Positions 1-11,525 of a stretch of 64,000 nucleotides of DNA are shown piece after piece; positions within the stretch are counted from its first letter, which is position 1, and the number at the start of each line of letters is the position of its first letter. Below the pieces are notes generated by a model. That model worked only from the letters and a program-made list of their open reading frames with translations. It was not told the DNA's origin and did no database searches. The stretch is from Halovenus salina (GTDB lineage Archaea > Halobacteriota > Halobacteria > Halobacteriales > Haloarculaceae). The position numbers and the translations under genes are program-made. The DNA is taken from contig NZ_CP112972.1 in assembly GCF_026410925.1 (NCBI RefSeq), forward strand, positions 2,294,001 through 2,358,000, written 5' to 3'.

Positions 1-281
1 ACGTTCTCGACTGCCTCCTGCTGGAGGACGTTGAGCGTGGGCTTGCCGGCGCTGCCGCCGGGCTCGCCGTCGTCGTCTGCGTACTCTCGAAGCGGCTCAG
101 CCCGGACGCGGTAGGCCGGGACATTGTGGGTCGCGTCGGCGTACTCTTGACGGATGGCCTCGATGAACGAGTCGGCGGCCTCGACTGTCGTGGCCGTGTC
201 GATATGGCCAATGAACTCCGAGCCTCGTATCTCGAACCGAGCCCGGCCGCGGCCCGCCACCGTCCGGTAGCGCTCGCTCAT
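1..281 (-). CDS. IMPACT (UPF0029/YigZ) family protein, C-terminal part cut by window edge
   Basis: About 93 N-terminal residues are visible; the rest lies left of base 1. The protein opens [20 protein letters not shown], followed by a GSEFIGH segment and, near residue 74, DDGEPGGSAGKP, the signature of the IMPACT/YigZ fold. Family members are about 200 residues and are linked to translation control or to nucleic-acid binding, but the archaeal role is not settled. The ATG at 279-281 overlaps the stop codon of the ACT-domain gene upstream (ATGA overlap), so the two are probably translated as a coupled pair. Family assignment is firm; function is unknown. Confidence 0.82.
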   Translation of the reverse strand, partial: MSERYRTVAGRGRARFEIRGSEFIGHIDTATTVEAADSFIEAIRQEYADATHNVPAYRVRAEPLREYADDDGEPGGSAGKPTLNVLQQEAVEN

Positions 282-781
282 GCCAGCTCGATACGGCGGA
301 CGAACGACAGCTCGTGAATGTCGTTGATGAGGTTGCCGGGCAACTCGTCGTCGATGATAACATAGAGCCGGGGATGGTCGGTGAACTCGGGATCCTCGCT
401 GATAACCTGCCGGATGGTGAGGTCCTGGCCTGCAATCTTGTCGGTAACTGCGGCGACGATGCCAGACTCCTCAGCGTCTGGAACTGTGACCGTTAGCACG
501 GTCAAATCCAGCACCGGCGCGAGGTCCATCAGACTCGGGATGGCAGAGATATTCTGGAAGATCGGACGAAGCTCGTCGTCGTCGAGGATAGCGTCTGTCG
601 TCGTATCGACCACGCGGCGGTCAACGCCGACCTCGCGGGCGATGCCAGTGTTTGGAATCTCGATGCCGCCCGAGACCACCCGTCCGTCGTCGTTGACCGA
701 GAACCCGCGCTCCAGTAACAGCCGGATGACCTGTTGTTGGCTCGGAGAATCCGCGAACTTGTCCATAATCTCGTCGAACAT
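278..781 (-). CDS. ACT-domain regulator of amino acid metabolism
   Basis: A 167-residue protein. Residues 13-60 look like a helix-turn-helix ([15 protein letters not shown], then [20 protein letters not shown]), and residues 95-165 form an ACT-type ligand domain ([20 protein letters not shown] near its start). ACT domains usually bind amino acids, so this fits the archaeal group annotated as regulators of amino acid metabolism. The start chosen is the ATG at 779-781 ([13 protein letters not shown]); a longer reading to 910 would run into the divergent peptidyl-tRNA hydrolase promoter and adds a non-acidic stretch. It is the first gene of a two-gene unit with the IMPACT gene. The ligand and target genes cannot be read from the sequence. 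Confidence 0.8.
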   Translation of the reverse strand: MFDEIMDKFADSPSQQQVIRLLLERGFSVNDDGRVVSGGIEIPNTGIAREVGVDRRVVDTTTDAILDDDELRPIFQNISAIPSLMDLAPVLDLTVLTVTVPDAEESGIVAAVTDKIAGQDLTIRQVISEDPEFTDHPRLYVIIDDELPGNLINDIHELSFVRRIELA

Positions 782-908
782 TGGTGGCACCTCGGACGCC
801 GACAGTAAAGATGTTCGTGAAGCCAAGAGCAGAGCCGACGCTGGCGAGCCGTCTAGAGCGTCCCTGGAACTCCACACGTTCATGTACCACGACGCCCGAG
901 TCGGAGAC

Positions 909-1247
909 ATGAAACAGGCAATCGTCGCGCGTGCCGACCTCGGGATGGGCGAGGGGAAACTCGCCGCACAGGTCGCCCACGCTTCCCTGCAAGCCTACGA
1001 GGAGGCCTCGCCGCGCGACCAGCGCGAGTGGAAAGGTAGCGGGCAGAAGAAAATTGTCCTCCAGGCGACCGGCGAGTCCGAGCTGTTCGAACTCGCAGAG
1101 CGCGCCCGCGTCGAGGGACTTCCCAACGCCGTCATCCGAGACGCCGGGCACACACAACTTGAACCGGGGACTGCGACGGCGCTGGCTGTCGGACCCGCGC
1201 CCGAAGAGGCGGTTGACGCCGTCACCGGCGACCTCTCGCTGTACTGA
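909..1247 (+). CDS. pth2: Peptidyl-tRNA hydrolase, archaeal/eukaryotic type (Pth2)
   Basis: A 112-residue protein beginning [20 protein letters not shown]. It releases peptides from tRNAs that drop off the ribosome so the tRNA can be reused. The Pth2 fold is recognisable from the [15 protein letters not shown] motif at residues 12-26 and the C-terminal [21 protein letters not shown] region, which carries the conserved Asp-Ala-Gly and Thr residues of the active site. The length matches archaeal Pth2. The ATG at 909 is preferred over much longer in-frame extensions that overlap the ACT gene on the other strand. It is transcribed away from that gene, so 782-908 holds a divergent promoter region. 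Confidence 0.95.
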   Translation: MKQAIVARADLGMGEGKLAAQVAHASLQAYEEASPRDQREWKGSGQKKIVLQATGESELFELAERARVEGLPNAVIRDAGHTQLEPGTATALAVGPAPEEAVDAVTGDLSLY

Positions 1248-1313
1248 CTGCGTGTGTCGTGTCGGTTCCTGCCGGGGTAAACACATAAGCGAGAGGGGAC
1301 ATATCCAGGGTAT

Positions 1314-1490
1314 ATGGAAGAGGAGACCTGGCGCTCGGTTTCGGTCATGGAAGATAAGAATGGAGAGCCACACGTACTCCAACAGAAAGTCGAGGTGTAC
1401 ACGTCGGGGGTCGACGAGGAGTCGCCGGGATACACGAAGCCGGTGATGAAACACCGCATCGTCCCGGTGAAAGAGGTCGTCGAGTTGTGA
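1314..1490 (+). CDS. Small conserved-looking haloarchaeal protein, 58 residues
   Basis: The ORF runs from ATG 1314 to TGA 1488-1490 and encodes an acidic protein starting MEEETWRSVSVMEDKNGEP and ending VPVKEVVEL. It has no cysteines or membrane segments; alternating hydrophobic residues (HVLQQKVEVYT and KHRIVPVKEVVEL) suggest a small beta fold. Codon use has the high G/C third position of real genes here, and it fills the space between pth2 and the ferredoxin on the same strand. I do not recognise the family. Confidence 0.6.
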   Translation: MEEETWRSVSVMEDKNGEPHVLQQKVEVYTSGVDEESPGYTKPVMKHRIVPVKEVVEL

Positions 1491-1617
1491 ACGGCTAAAG
1501 GTCCGATTCTACCCGGATGAGAGGCTCAACACAGCCGTCTGCGAATCTTTCACAATTTTCTGTTACTGTCGCTGTCAATAGCAAAGTCTAACCGGCGCGC
1601 GTCAAAAGGAATGAGTG

Positions 1618-2007
1618 ATGCCTACAGTAGAATACCTCAACTACGACGTTGTGGACGACAAGGGTTGGGACATGTACAACCCCGATGTCTTCGAGAAAGC
1701 TGCCGAGGAAGGCCTCAGCGACGAGGACTACGGTACGCTTGATGTCAACCAGGGCGAGTACATCCTCGAAGCCGCGGAAGCACAGGGGTACGACTGGCCG
1801 TTCTCGTGTCGTGCCGGTGCGTGTGCAAACTGTGCCGCCATCGTCATCGACGGCGAGATCAACATGGACATGCAGCAGATTCTCTCCGACGAGGAAGTCG
1901 AAGAAAAAAATGTCCGCCTGACCTGTATCGGCTCTGCCGAGACCGACGAGGTAAAAATCGTCTACAACGCGAAACACCTCGACTACCTGCAGAACCGCGT
2001 CATCTGA
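1618..2007 (+). CDS. fer: Halophilic plant-type [2Fe-2S] ferredoxin
   Basis: A 129-residue ferredoxin, the usual length for the main haloarchaeal ferredoxin. Cluster ligands are C64, C69 and C72 ([11 protein letters not shown]) plus C103 (LTCIG). The first 40 residues form the acidic insertion typical of the halophilic version ([20 protein letters not shown] marks its junction with the core). It carries electrons from pyruvate and 2-oxoglutarate:ferredoxin oxidoreductases and similar enzymes in the cytosol. ATG 1618 is chosen; a GTG directly before it at 1615 adds only one residue. An AAAGGA run lies a few bases upstream as a possible ribosome-binding site. A candidate hairpin terminator follows the stop. 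Confidence 0.95.
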   Translation: MPTVEYLNYDVVDDKGWDMYNPDVFEKAAEEGLSDEDYGTLDVNQGEYILEAAEAQGYDWPFSCRAGACANCAAIVIDGEINMDMQQILSDEEVEEKNVRLTCIGSAETDEVKIVYNAKHLDYLQNRVI

Positions 2008-2014
2008 AGTGACA

Positions 2015-2036
2015 GACTCCCCCTTTTGTGGGGGTC
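2015..2036 (+). terminator. Hairpin after the ferredoxin gene
   Basis: GACTCCC and GGGGGTC can pair (one G-T wobble) around a loop containing CCTTTTGT, a few bases past the ferredoxin stop. This fits a transcription end site for a highly expressed gene, though archaeal termination relies mainly on T-runs, so the role is inferred. Confidence 0.4.
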
Positions 2037-2127
2037 ATCAGACGAGCCGACACAGCATCGCATAAACTCTTTTGCAGTATCTTCCCCGTTGCCGAACTGT
2101 TTTCAGGCGGTACCCCCGACTCTGGCT

Positions 2128-3153
2128 ATGGACCTTTCTCTCGTCGACCTCTCGCCGATACCCGACGGTGGCACTGGGACAGATGCGTTCGCGAACACGG
2201 TTGAGGCCGCACAGCAGGCCGAACGCCTCGGCTACGACCGGTTCTGGGTTGCCGAACATCACGGAATGGGTGAGACGCTGGCAGGAACGACGCCCGAAGT
2301 GTTGCTCGGCCACCTCGCGGCCGAAACGGAGTCGATTCGACTCGGCTCTGGTGCTGTCTTGCTCAACCACTACAGCCCGTTCAAAGTCGCGGAGGTCTTT
2401 GGGACGCTGGACGCGCTTGCGCCCGGCCGCATCGACGCGGGACTCGGGCGTGCAAACGGGCCGGCCGCCGCCGACCGTGCCCTCGAAACGAGCCGTCACG
2501 TCGAGAATCCAGACGAGAACCACGCCGAGAAAATCGAGGCGGTCATCTCGCATCTCTACGACGAGTTCCCTGACGAACACGACTACAGCGACCTGAAGAT
2601 TCCTCGTTCCGGCACGGAGCCGCCGGTTCCGTGGGTGCTTGGGTCCAGCCCGTCGAGTGCGGCAATAGCCGGGAAACTCGGGGTTCGGTACTGTTTTGCG
2701 GGATTCATCCGCCCGCAGTTTGCCACCCGTGCCTTCGAGGAGTACCGCGAACAGTTCCAGCCGTCACCGCTAGGTGGCGGCATTGACGAACCACAGGGGA
2801 TAGTCGCGGTAAATGCGGTCTGTGCTGATACCGACGAACAAGCGGCACGGCTCCGTGCGGTGGCAGAAGCATCCTACAAACGCATGCGACGGGGCGAGGT
2901 CGGGACGACACCCTCTGTCGACGAAGCAATCGCCGAACTCGGCGGTGTTCCCGAGCCAACTCCCGAGCGGCTGGGAGACGGTGAGTGGCCACGGGCGATT
3001 TCTGGCAGCCCCGAGACGCTCGAGACGCTGTTGACACAGCTTGCTGATCGAGTCGGTGTCGACGAGGTGATGATTCAACAGGTCGCCGATAGCCACGAGA
3101 ACGCGCTTCGGTCTCACGAGCTGCTGGCGGAGGGCCTCGGCATCACGCGGTGA
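2128..3153 (+). CDS. LLM-class (luciferase-like) flavin-dependent oxidoreductase
   Basis: A 341-residue TIM-barrel flavoprotein of the bacterial luciferase-like family. It begins MDLSLVDLSPIPDGG; the segments RFWVAEHHGMGE (near residue 45), IRLGSGAVLLNHYSPFKVAE and the glycine-rich GRANGPAA region are typical of the MsnO8/LuxA-like subgroup, which usually binds FMN, or F420 in archaea. The substrate is unknown. The ATG at 2128 is preferred; a reading from 2026 would place the start inside the ferredoxin terminator region. It stands alone, converging on thi4. Confidence 0.85.
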   Translation: MDLSLVDLSPIPDGGTGTDAFANTVEAAQQAERLGYDRFWVAEHHGMGETLAGTTPEVLLGHLAAETESIRLGSGAVLLNHYSPFKVAEVFGTLDALAPGRIDAGLGRANGPAAADRALETSRHVENPDENHAEKIEAVISHLYDEFPDEHDYSDLKIPRSGTEPPVPWVLGSSPSSAAIAGKLGVRYCFAGFIRPQFATRAFEEYREQFQPSPLGGGIDEPQGIVAVNAVCADTDEQAARLRAVAEASYKRMRRGEVGTTPSVDEAIAELGGVPEPTPERLGDGEWPRAISGSPETLETLLTQLADRVGVDEVMIQQVADSHENALRSHELLAEGLGITR

Positions 3154-3196
3154 CCGACCGGTCATCTCAGGAACGGCGGCTCTGTCGGTTGCGTGT

Positions 3197-5882
<2,686 letters not shown>

Positions 5883-6097
5883 ACATCTATTGGAACCTCT
5901 ATCGTATCTTATTTTCTTCGGTTTATTCTCGTGACTGATAATACCGTCGCCAAACCTGGCTCCCTCCGTACGACCGACGAAAACGCGTTACAGAACACGA
6001 TTCCAACAGCTCGAATAGCTGGAGTGTCAGAGATTGAAACAAAAAACTAAACCGACTGTCATTTTCTGAACGCGAACTTGACTGTGGGTCAGCCCCG

Positions 6098-7129
6098 TTA
6101 CTGCATCTGCGCCAGCGGCGTGTCGAGTCCCATCGCTTCGTCGGTCCGTGCCATGCTCTCTTCTTGGCTCGCCTCGCCGAGAACCGCACGGATGGCGTCG
6201 ACGTTTTCGGGCACCACATCTGACTCCTGGTGAATCGCCTGGAACAGATAGAGGTCGTCTCCCTCCATCGAAATTGACTCGCCCCAGATGCAGTTCTCCC
6301 AGATGTCGGCACGCGGTCGCCCGGCGTCCTGTGCGAGTTCCTTGATAGCGCCGGCACCGTCAAGGCCGAGCCACTCGGGGATGACGAAGGTCCGGCGCTC
6401 GTCTTCGAGCAGGGACCGTACTTCGGCTGCGTCGGGCTCGGATTCGAGTGTGACGTTCACGCTGTGGGTGTGCATCAGCGTCGCCGGGACCTTCAACCCG
6501 AGCGTGTCGATGTTCAGGTCGGGGAAGATGGTGTTCACGTCCGGGCCGTGATGGGAGGGGAGGCTCACAGGGTTGGGGAGGATGTCGTTGATCGGACCCC
6601 GACCAGACTGGGCCGGGTCGCCGCCGCGACGGACAAGCGTCGTCCGGACCTTCTCGATGCCGTAGGCCTCCTGGAGCGGCGCGACCAGTCGGGAGAGGCC
6701 AGTCGTGTTACAGGAGACGACACGCACGAGGTCGTCGCCTTCGACGGTGTCGTAGTTCGAGCGGGCGTTGAAGCTCGCATCGACGGCGTCGGCGTCCTCT
6801 CCGCCCTGCAGGAGGGCGGGCGTGTCGTACTTGCGGTACATCTCGGCGTTGTCGGCACCGATGCCCGACGGACAGGCGTCGACGACGATGTCGCTTTCTT
6901 CGACGAGCTCTTCGACGTCGCCCGCGAGGTCGATGCCCGCCTCGGCGAACTGTGGCTTCCGGTCTTCGATTGCGGCGTACAGTTCGAAGTCCTTGTCGAC
7001 GGCCGTCTGGGCCTCGAAGTTCGGCCGGGTCTTTGCCACCCCGACGACCTCCATATCGGGCTGGGCGCGAACGGCGTCTGCGACGCGTTTACCGATGGTT
7101 CCGTAGCCGTTGATGCCTACCTCTATCAT
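6098..7129 (-). CDS. gap: Glyceraldehyde-3-phosphate dehydrogenase, type II (archaeal, phosphorylating)
   Basis: A 343-residue enzyme that interconverts glyceraldehyde-3-phosphate and 1,3-bisphosphoglycerate. It opens [20 protein letters not shown], the Rossmann NAD(P) motif of type II GAPDH. The catalytic cysteine is C140 in [11 protein letters not shown]. The [19 protein letters not shown] segment is also diagnostic of the archaeal type. In haloarchaea the type II enzyme has been assigned mainly to gluconeogenesis. The start at 7129 is set by a TATA box about 29 bases upstream; a start at 7144 would lie too close to that box. Confidence 0.96.
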   Translation of the reverse strand: MIEVGINGYGTIGKRVADAVRAQPDMEVVGVAKTRPNFEAQTAVDKDFELYAAIEDRKPQFAEAGIDLAGDVEELVEESDIVVDACPSGIGADNAEMYRKYDTPALLQGGEDADAVDASFNARSNYDTVEGDDLVRVVSCNTTGLSRLVAPLQEAYGIEKVRTTLVRRGGDPAQSGRGPINDILPNPVSLPSHHGPDVNTIFPDLNIDTLGLKVPATLMHTHSVNVTLESEPDAAEVRSLLEDERRTFVIPEWLGLDGAGAIKELAQDAGRPRADIWENCIWGESISMEGDDLYLFQAIHQESDVVPENVDAIRAVLGEASQEESMARTDEAMGLDTPLAQMQ

Positions 7130-7154
7130 TGTCTGATGATTCACGAGGTCGGTG

Positions 7155-7162
7155 TATATACC
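7155..7162 (-). promoter_or_regulatory. TATA box of gap
   Basis: The symmetric GTATATAC lies about 29 bases ahead of the gap start codon on the minus strand, predicting a leaderless mRNA. It lies between arms GAGGT and ACCTC, which could overlap a regulator site. Confidence 0.6.
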
Positions 7163-7201
7163 TCACGAAGGCTGTCTGTCGGCTCGGTGTTGACCATGCT
7201 C

Positions 7202-8020
7202 TCACTGCTTGGCGTCTTCGAGAAATGCTCGCGTCCGTCTGGCGAGGTCGTCGCGGAACGCGCTCATCTCTTCCTGAGAGAGTTGCCCGTGTGATTCGCG
7301 GTAGATACTCTCCAGCACGCGGTCGTAGAGTTGCTCGAAGGTTGGGTTCGTGATACCCGCCGCGACTCGCTCGAACCGCTCTGTCGTTGCGTACACATCT
7401 GCCAGCTCGCCTGCGGACAAGTCCGACGGTGACGGGTCGTTCTGTTCCAGAGCGGGATGACGACACTGAGCGCGCTGCCCGCGTTTGTTGCGGACGACGA
7501 CGCCCGCTGCGGGGCCGTTGTACCAGGCCGACTCGGGGACTGTGTACGCCTCGGAGTCGAAATCACGGACCGGGAGTTCGCGCTCGACGGCGTTGACCGG
7601 GTCGAGGCCGACGCGCTCGAAGACCTGTTCGGTGGTGTCTGGCCCCAGAAATGACTCGTCGCTGGCCGACCAGATATCGAACCCTAAGAACGGAGGAAGC
7701 TGTTCCCAGTCGTAGTCGATTCGCTGGCGGTAGGTCGCCTCACCGAAGAAGACGATTGTCTCCACGTCGTCGACGGCGTCGCGCAGCGCCTGGCGGTCGA
7801 ACTGTTCCTGGATGTAGCGGACGGCGTACTGGTAGTGCTCGGGAACGTCCGCGGCGTCGCTGTAGACACGGTTGCGGCCGCCAAAGCGCAGTCGGCCCGA
7901 TTCCCGGAGCTGAAACCGGAGATGCCCGCCGTCGATTTTTTCGAGCAGCCACAGGTGTCCGCCGTCGAAGAGGCCCTGGGGTGCGTTCTCGATATCCGGA
8001 ATCGGTGGGTACGTTTTCAT
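7202..8020 (-). CDS. RNA ligase family protein (T4 Rnl2-like nucleotidyltransferase)
   Basis: A 272-residue protein with the covalent nucleotidyltransferase motif I K-I-D-G: K28 in LLEKIDGGHLRFQL is the predicted AMP-accepting lysine. Motif III-like TIVFFGEATYRQ and motif IV-like AAGVVVRNKRGQ follow in order, as in RNA ligases that seal 3'-OH/5'-phosphate ends through ligase-AMP. The C-terminal 80 residues are helical. Haloarchaea commonly encode one such protein; the substrate is unknown. It lies 72 bases upstream of gap on the same strand, but gap has its own TATA box between them, so they are probably separate units. Confidence 0.82.
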   Translation of the reverse strand: MKTYPPIPDIENAPQGLFDGGHLWLLEKIDGGHLRFQLRESGRLRFGGRNRVYSDAADVPEHYQYAVRYIQEQFDRQALRDAVDDVETIVFFGEATYRQRIDYDWEQLPPFLGFDIWSASDESFLGPDTTEQVFERVGLDPVNAVERELPVRDFDSEAYTVPESAWYNGPAAGVVVRNKRGQRAQCRHPALEQNDPSPSDLSAGELADVYATTERFERVAAGITNPTFEQLYDRVLESIYRESHGQLSQEEMSAFRDDLARRTRAFLEDAKQ

Positions 8021-8111
8021 CGACGTTAGCCCCTGTTCGGGGGGTCGGCTGAAAAACCCGCGGTCGACGGGTCACCACATTATATCAGGCGACACTCCAA
8101 CCACACACTGC

Positions 8112-8669
8112 ATGGACAGACTCGAACACCCCTCGATTCGATGGGGGATTGCCTTTGTTTTTCTCGGCGTCGAACTACTGTCGTTCCTCGCTGCTGACTT
8201 ACCGTTGGTCGACCAGATTGTCGCTGTCGGTATCTCGGTTATCCTGTTCATACTCCTTCCATCGATACTGAAAGACGTCTCAGAGAAGGGGGCGGCACCA
8301 ATCGAATCTACACAGCAACGGCGGGCCTCGTGGGTTGCAGGTGCTGTCGACAGGGCTGCTGTCGCATTGCGGATTGAGACGATTGCGCCGGTGGTCTCGT
8401 GGCTGACTGCTGCGTTTCTGGTCGCCGTCGCGGGTGGGACAGCAACCGAAGACACGTACGATATCGGTCTCAGAATGATCTCTGCGACAGGCATCTACCT
8501 GGCACTGGCAGCGTTTGCCGCACCACCGGTCCGTCGGTATCTACAGGGGAAGATTCCGGTGGCGCTCTCGCGTCCGGTCGTCGTCGCGGTTCTCACAGCT
8601 GGCGTCCTCGTGAATGAAGAACTCGTCGCGCCCTCGGTGGCGAGTTCGGCAGCACTGGTGACGCTCTGA
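8112..8669 (+). CDS. Membrane protein of unknown function, 185 residues
   Basis: The protein starts MDRLEHPSIRWGIAFVFLGV and has about five hydrophobic segments (residues 12-30, 36-53, 93-107, 121-137 and 155-172) separated by short charged loops. I see no catalytic motif and do not recognise the family. Base composition matches neighbouring genes. It ends 12 bases before the tRNA-fragment repeat region starts to become recognisable. Confidence 0.65.
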   Translation: MDRLEHPSIRWGIAFVFLGVELLSFLAADLPLVDQIVAVGISVILFILLPSILKDVSEKGAAPIESTQQRRASWVAGAVDRAAVALRIETIAPVVSWLTAAFLVAVAGGTATEDTYDIGLRMISATGIYLALAAFAAPPVRRYLQGKIPVALSRPVVVAVLTAGVLVNEELVAPSVASSAALVTL

Positions 8670-8708
8670 ACGAATATCTTGTGTCTGCACACGCCGCTAC
8701 TGCTCGGA

Positions 8709-9010
8709 TTTCGGTGATTCGAATCTCTCTCACGATTTGGCTCGCGAATTCCTCGCAGCAGAAATGCGCGGTCCGGGATTTGAACTCGATGGCGAATCTC
8801 ACTGCGTTCGATTCGCGTAGTTCGAGTCCCTCTCACGCAGACATGCCTCTCACGTTCGTTCGAGACAGTATGCGCGGTCCGGGATTTGAACCCGATGCAA
8901 ACCCTCGCTGTCGCTCGGGTTTCCGTGATTCAAATCCCTCGTGCGATTTTGCTGCTCACGGTTGCTCGCGACATGCGTTGCAGTCGCTCGCGAATTGCTC
9001 GCAGCAGAAA
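8709..9010. repeat. Mirrored tRNA-Gly 3'-end fragments upstream of the intact tRNA
   Basis: A 341-base gene-free stretch (8670-9010). Two exact partial copies of the 3' end of the adjacent tRNA-Gly lie in the same orientation: GCGCGGTCCGGGATTTGAAC at 8766-8785, and the same string plus CCG ending at 8894; the intact gene supplies the third. Each partial copy is followed by a hairpin (GCGAATC/GATTCGC at about 8792-8816; AAACCC/GGGTTT at about 8899-8922) and then by an opposite-strand T-arm-like string (TTCGAGTCCC, TTCAAATCCC), so copies face each other. The flanking text TCGCGAATT(C/G)CTCGCAGCAGAAA is also duplicated before the first partial copy and before the intact gene. Repeat spacing is 106 and 140 bases. 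The best reading is serial attachment-site scars of elements that use this tRNA gene. Confidence 0.75.
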
Positions 9011-9081
9011 TGCGCGGTCCGGGATTTGAACCCGGGCCATGAGCTTGGAAGGCTCAGGTCCTGCCACTAGACCAACCGCGC
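9011..9081 (-). tRNA. tRNA-Gly, anticodon TCC
   Basis: Reading the minus strand from 9081: acceptor GCGCGGT pairs with ACCGCGC; the D-arm is GTCT/GGAC; the anticodon stem GAGC/GCTC encloses CTTCCAA, with anticodon TCC; the T-arm is CCGGG-TTCAAAT-CCCGG; the discriminator is A. The CCA end is not encoded. No intron is present. The length is 71 bases. Confidence 0.95.
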
Positions 9082-9194
9082 GCATTTGTCCGTATCAGTT
9101 CCACCTTTAAGGGAATTTCTGTTTGGCGGCGGGTCTCCGATCAGTGCATTGACGAGCGGGAAGACTCTTGACTCTCTGGAGCCAGTGCTCGACT

Positions 9195-9677
9195 ATGGTA
9201 CGACCGTATCGGGACGCCGACGCCGAGGACCTCTGGGAACTCAAACGCGGATTCGAGCGCGAACTCGGAACCTCGACGGGCGACGACGCGAAGGCTGAGA
9301 CTTACGAAGGCAAACTCGACGACGACTACAGGACAGAGTATCTCGACTGGGTTGAGCAGTGTGTCACAGAACAGGAACGGGCCGTCCAGGTCAGCGAGCG
9401 CGACGGCAAACTCGCCGGCTACGTCTTCGTCCTCCCGGAGTCGCTGGCGTACATCTGGGATGCGGCGGTCCTCAACGAAATCTACGTCCGTCCCGAGTTC
9501 CGCGGAAGCGATGTCGCGGACGAACTGATGGAGGCGGCACTCGCGTTCGCCCGCGAGCAGTCGCTGCCCCTCGACAGGCTGGTGCTGGATGTCGATCAAA
9601 AAAACGAGCGAGCACAGCGCTTCTACGAGCGGTGGGGGTTCGAGAACTGGGGCGAGATGGTCGCACGGTCGGTGTAG
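9195..9677 (+). CDS. GNAT-family N-acetyltransferase
   Basis: A 160-residue protein. The acetyl-CoA fold is shown by LNEIYVRPEFRGSDVADELM (about residues 95-114), where the usual Q/RxxGxG/A loop is relaxed to RPEFRGSDVAD, and by the C-terminal QKNERAQRFYERWGFENWGE, the classic NxxAxxFYxxxGF element. The start at ATG 9195 (MVRPYRDADAEDLWE) is preferred over 9168. The acetyl acceptor is unknown. It begins just beyond the tRNA-Gly gene and is transcribed in the opposite direction. Confidence 0.88.
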   Translation: MVRPYRDADAEDLWELKRGFERELGTSTGDDAKAETYEGKLDDDYRTEYLDWVEQCVTEQERAVQVSERDGKLAGYVFVLPESLAYIWDAAVLNEIYVRPEFRGSDVADELMEAALAFAREQSLPLDRLVLDVDQKNERAQRFYERWGFENWGEMVARSV

Positions 9678-9734
9678 TCTCGGGTGCCGGCCCGGAAGCT
9701 GAGCGGAATCTCGGGGGCAGGGTAGCCACTATGA

Positions 9735-10451
9735 CTACTCACAGAGCGGCGAAACCAGTATCTGTGAGGCTACCCCCTCTGGTAGACTCACGTCCTTACA
9801 GCTCTCCTCAACGGTCACGACCACCATTCCGACCGGAGTGGTTTCAACGAGGCGAAGGTGCTCTGACGGCCCTAACCCAACCGATTCGAGATACGCAAGC
9901 ACGTCGTCATCCTGTGTGAGTATTCGGACAACTTCCACACGTGTCGATGGCTTGACGTCGGCCAATGAGGTACCGTCCGTTGACTGAGGCATGTCGAGGT
10001 TACTGTCTGGAATCGGGTCCCCGTGTGGGTCAGTCTCTGGGACGTTCAGTGTCCGCTCGATTTCTCGACAGAGCCGGTCACTGAGGTGGTGCTCCAAGAT
10101 GTCAGCCTCGGCGTCGACCTCACTAATCGCGTACCCGAATAGCTCTGAGAGCATCGTCTCGGCGAGTCGATGTTTGCGGATCACTCGCAGTGCAAGCCGC
10201 TCTCCGGTGGTCGTGAGACAGACTGGGCGATACCGCTCTCGGTCGATCAGCCCTCGCTCTGAGAGCGCGCCAAGCATACTCGTCACCGATGACCGTGTGA
10301 CGCCGAGTCGATCCGCTATCTGCGAGTTTGGAACCCGGCCGTCGGCGTCCTGTTCGAGACGATACATACGACGGAGGTAATCTTCCATCTCCGGTGTAAC
10401 CGCTGGCGATAACTCGGACGTGTCCGCGGTGTCAGAATCGACGGAATCCAT
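9735..10451 (-). CDS. DtxR/SirR-family metal-dependent transcriptional regulator
   Basis: A 238-residue protein with the three-part DtxR layout. The N-terminal winged helix (about residues 20-80) has VPNSQIADRLGVTRSSVTSM as recognition region; the middle metal-binding and dimer domain contains RKHRLAETML and the EADILEHHLSD ligand cluster; the C-terminal domain is FeoA/SH3-like (SEHLRLVETTPVGMVVVTVE). Such proteins repress metal uptake when Mn(II) or Fe(II) is plentiful. It lies just downstream of an ABC metal importer on the same strand, after a hairpin, so it is the obvious candidate regulator of that importer. Confidence 0.92.
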   Translation of the reverse strand: MDSVDSDTADTSELSPAVTPEMEDYLRRMYRLEQDADGRVPNSQIADRLGVTRSSVTSMLGALSERGLIDRERYRPVCLTTTGERLALRVIRKHRLAETMLSELFGYAISEVDAEADILEHHLSDRLCREIERTLNVPETDPHGDPIPDSNLDMPQSTDGTSLADVKPSTRVEVVRILTQDDDVLAYLESVGLGPSEHLRLVETTPVGMVVVTVEESCKDVSLPEGVASQILVSPLCE

Positions 10452-10496
10452 ATTTTCTTGCTGAAATCGGCGTATTCTTTTGAACGGTAGACACTA

Positions 10497-10518
10497 CTGA
10501 CCGCCCCCAGGCGGTCAG
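10497..10518 (-). terminator. Perfect 9-bp hairpin at the permease stop codon
   Basis: CTGACCGCC and GGCGGTCAG pair perfectly around CCCA. The stem includes the permease stop codon and lies between the importer genes and the DtxR gene. It may end most importer transcripts or stabilise their 3' end. Confidence 0.45.
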
Positions 10519-11525
10519 TCTCCACCCGTGTTGGTCTCGTTCACACTGATACTTCCCATCTCAGGAACCGCGTCTTCACCGAAGGCAGTCCAGAGCTTTC
10601 CGACGACAACGGCGACAACATAAATCGCGACCGCAACGAGGACGATGACACCGCCTGCCGTCGCTTCGCCGTAGTACGACACACCGATTCCGAGAATAAC
10701 GGCGAGCTCGGCGAGCACGATCGAGACAAGTAATGACTCGTTGAAGCTCCGGGCGACCTGACTCGCGCCCGCGACGGGAACAACAAGCATAGCGGCGACG
10801 AGGATGACGCCCATGATCTGCATCGCGCCGACGACGACCATCGCTGTCAGCATCACCATAATACGATTGTACCAACTGACTGAGAGGCCCGAAACCTCCG
10901 CAGCGGTCTCATCGAAGGTGACGTACAGCAACTGGTTGCGTGTGAGCCCGACCACGCTGACAATAATCACGAACAGCGCCAGCAGTATCGCCGCACTGTC
11001 TTCTGAAACCGTCGACAGATTCCCGAAGAGGAACTGATTCACGCCGACAGCCAGCCCACCAGCGTTGATGCTAATCAGTGTCGTTCCTAACGCAAACCCA
11101 GTCGAGAGCACGATAGCCATCGAGACATCGTTGTAGGCGTCGGTCGCTTCCGATATGAGTTCGATGAACAGGGCTGCGATCATTGCAACAACAACCGCAG
11201 TCAGGTACGGGGAGACTCCCAAATCAAGGACCGAATTGAGGAACAATCCCACGGCAACACCAGCAAAGCCAGTGTGTGCGAGTGCATCACCAATCAGTGC
11301 CAGCTGTCGATGCACGAGGAATGTCCCAATCAGGGGAGCTATTACTCCGATACAGAGCCCCACCAGGAGCGCCCGGTGCATGAATCCATACTGGAGCAGT
11401 TCCAACCCAGTTGCCTGGGCCAGCCAGGATATAAGCCCTGACCAGACCTCCAGGACCCAGTACAGCGGCCCAAAGACAGGGTCTAACAACCCTGCCTGTA
11501 GCGGAGTCGTGGGGCGGTACGTCAT
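10515..11525 (-). CDS. Metal ABC transporter permease (ZnuB/MntB family)
   Basis: A 336-residue ABC-3 family permease with about nine membrane helices. The segments LVHRQLALIGDALAHTGFAG and GASQVARSFNESLL are family landmarks. It forms the channel through which Zn(II) or Mn(II) delivered by the binding protein is imported. Its ATG overlaps the stop of the ATPase gene (ATGA, 11522-11525), so the two are translationally coupled. The acidic tail is normal for a halophile. Metal identity cannot be told from the permease alone. Confidence 0.93.
   Translation of the reverse strand: MTYRPTTPLQAGLLDPVFGPLYWVLEVWSGLISWLAQATGLELLQYGFMHRALLVGLCIGVIAPLIGTFLVHRQLALIGDALAHTGFAGVAVGLFLNSVLDLGVSPYLTAVVVAMIAALFIELISEATDAYNDVSMAIVLSTGFALGTTLISINAGGLAVGVNQFLFGNLSTVSEDSAAILLALFVIIVSVVGLTRNQLLYVTFDETAAEVSGLSVSWYNRIMVMLTAMVVVGAMQIMGVILVAAMLVVPVAGASQVARSFNESLLVSIVLAELAVILGIGVSYYGEATAGGVIVLVAVAIYVVAVVVGKLWTAFGEDAVPEMGSISVNETNTGGD

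Noticed and set aside
8681..9070. 130-codon ORF through the tRNA-fragment region
   Set aside because: It reads through three copies of a tRNA 3' end (the repeated VRDLN/MRGPGFEP text), a known artefact.
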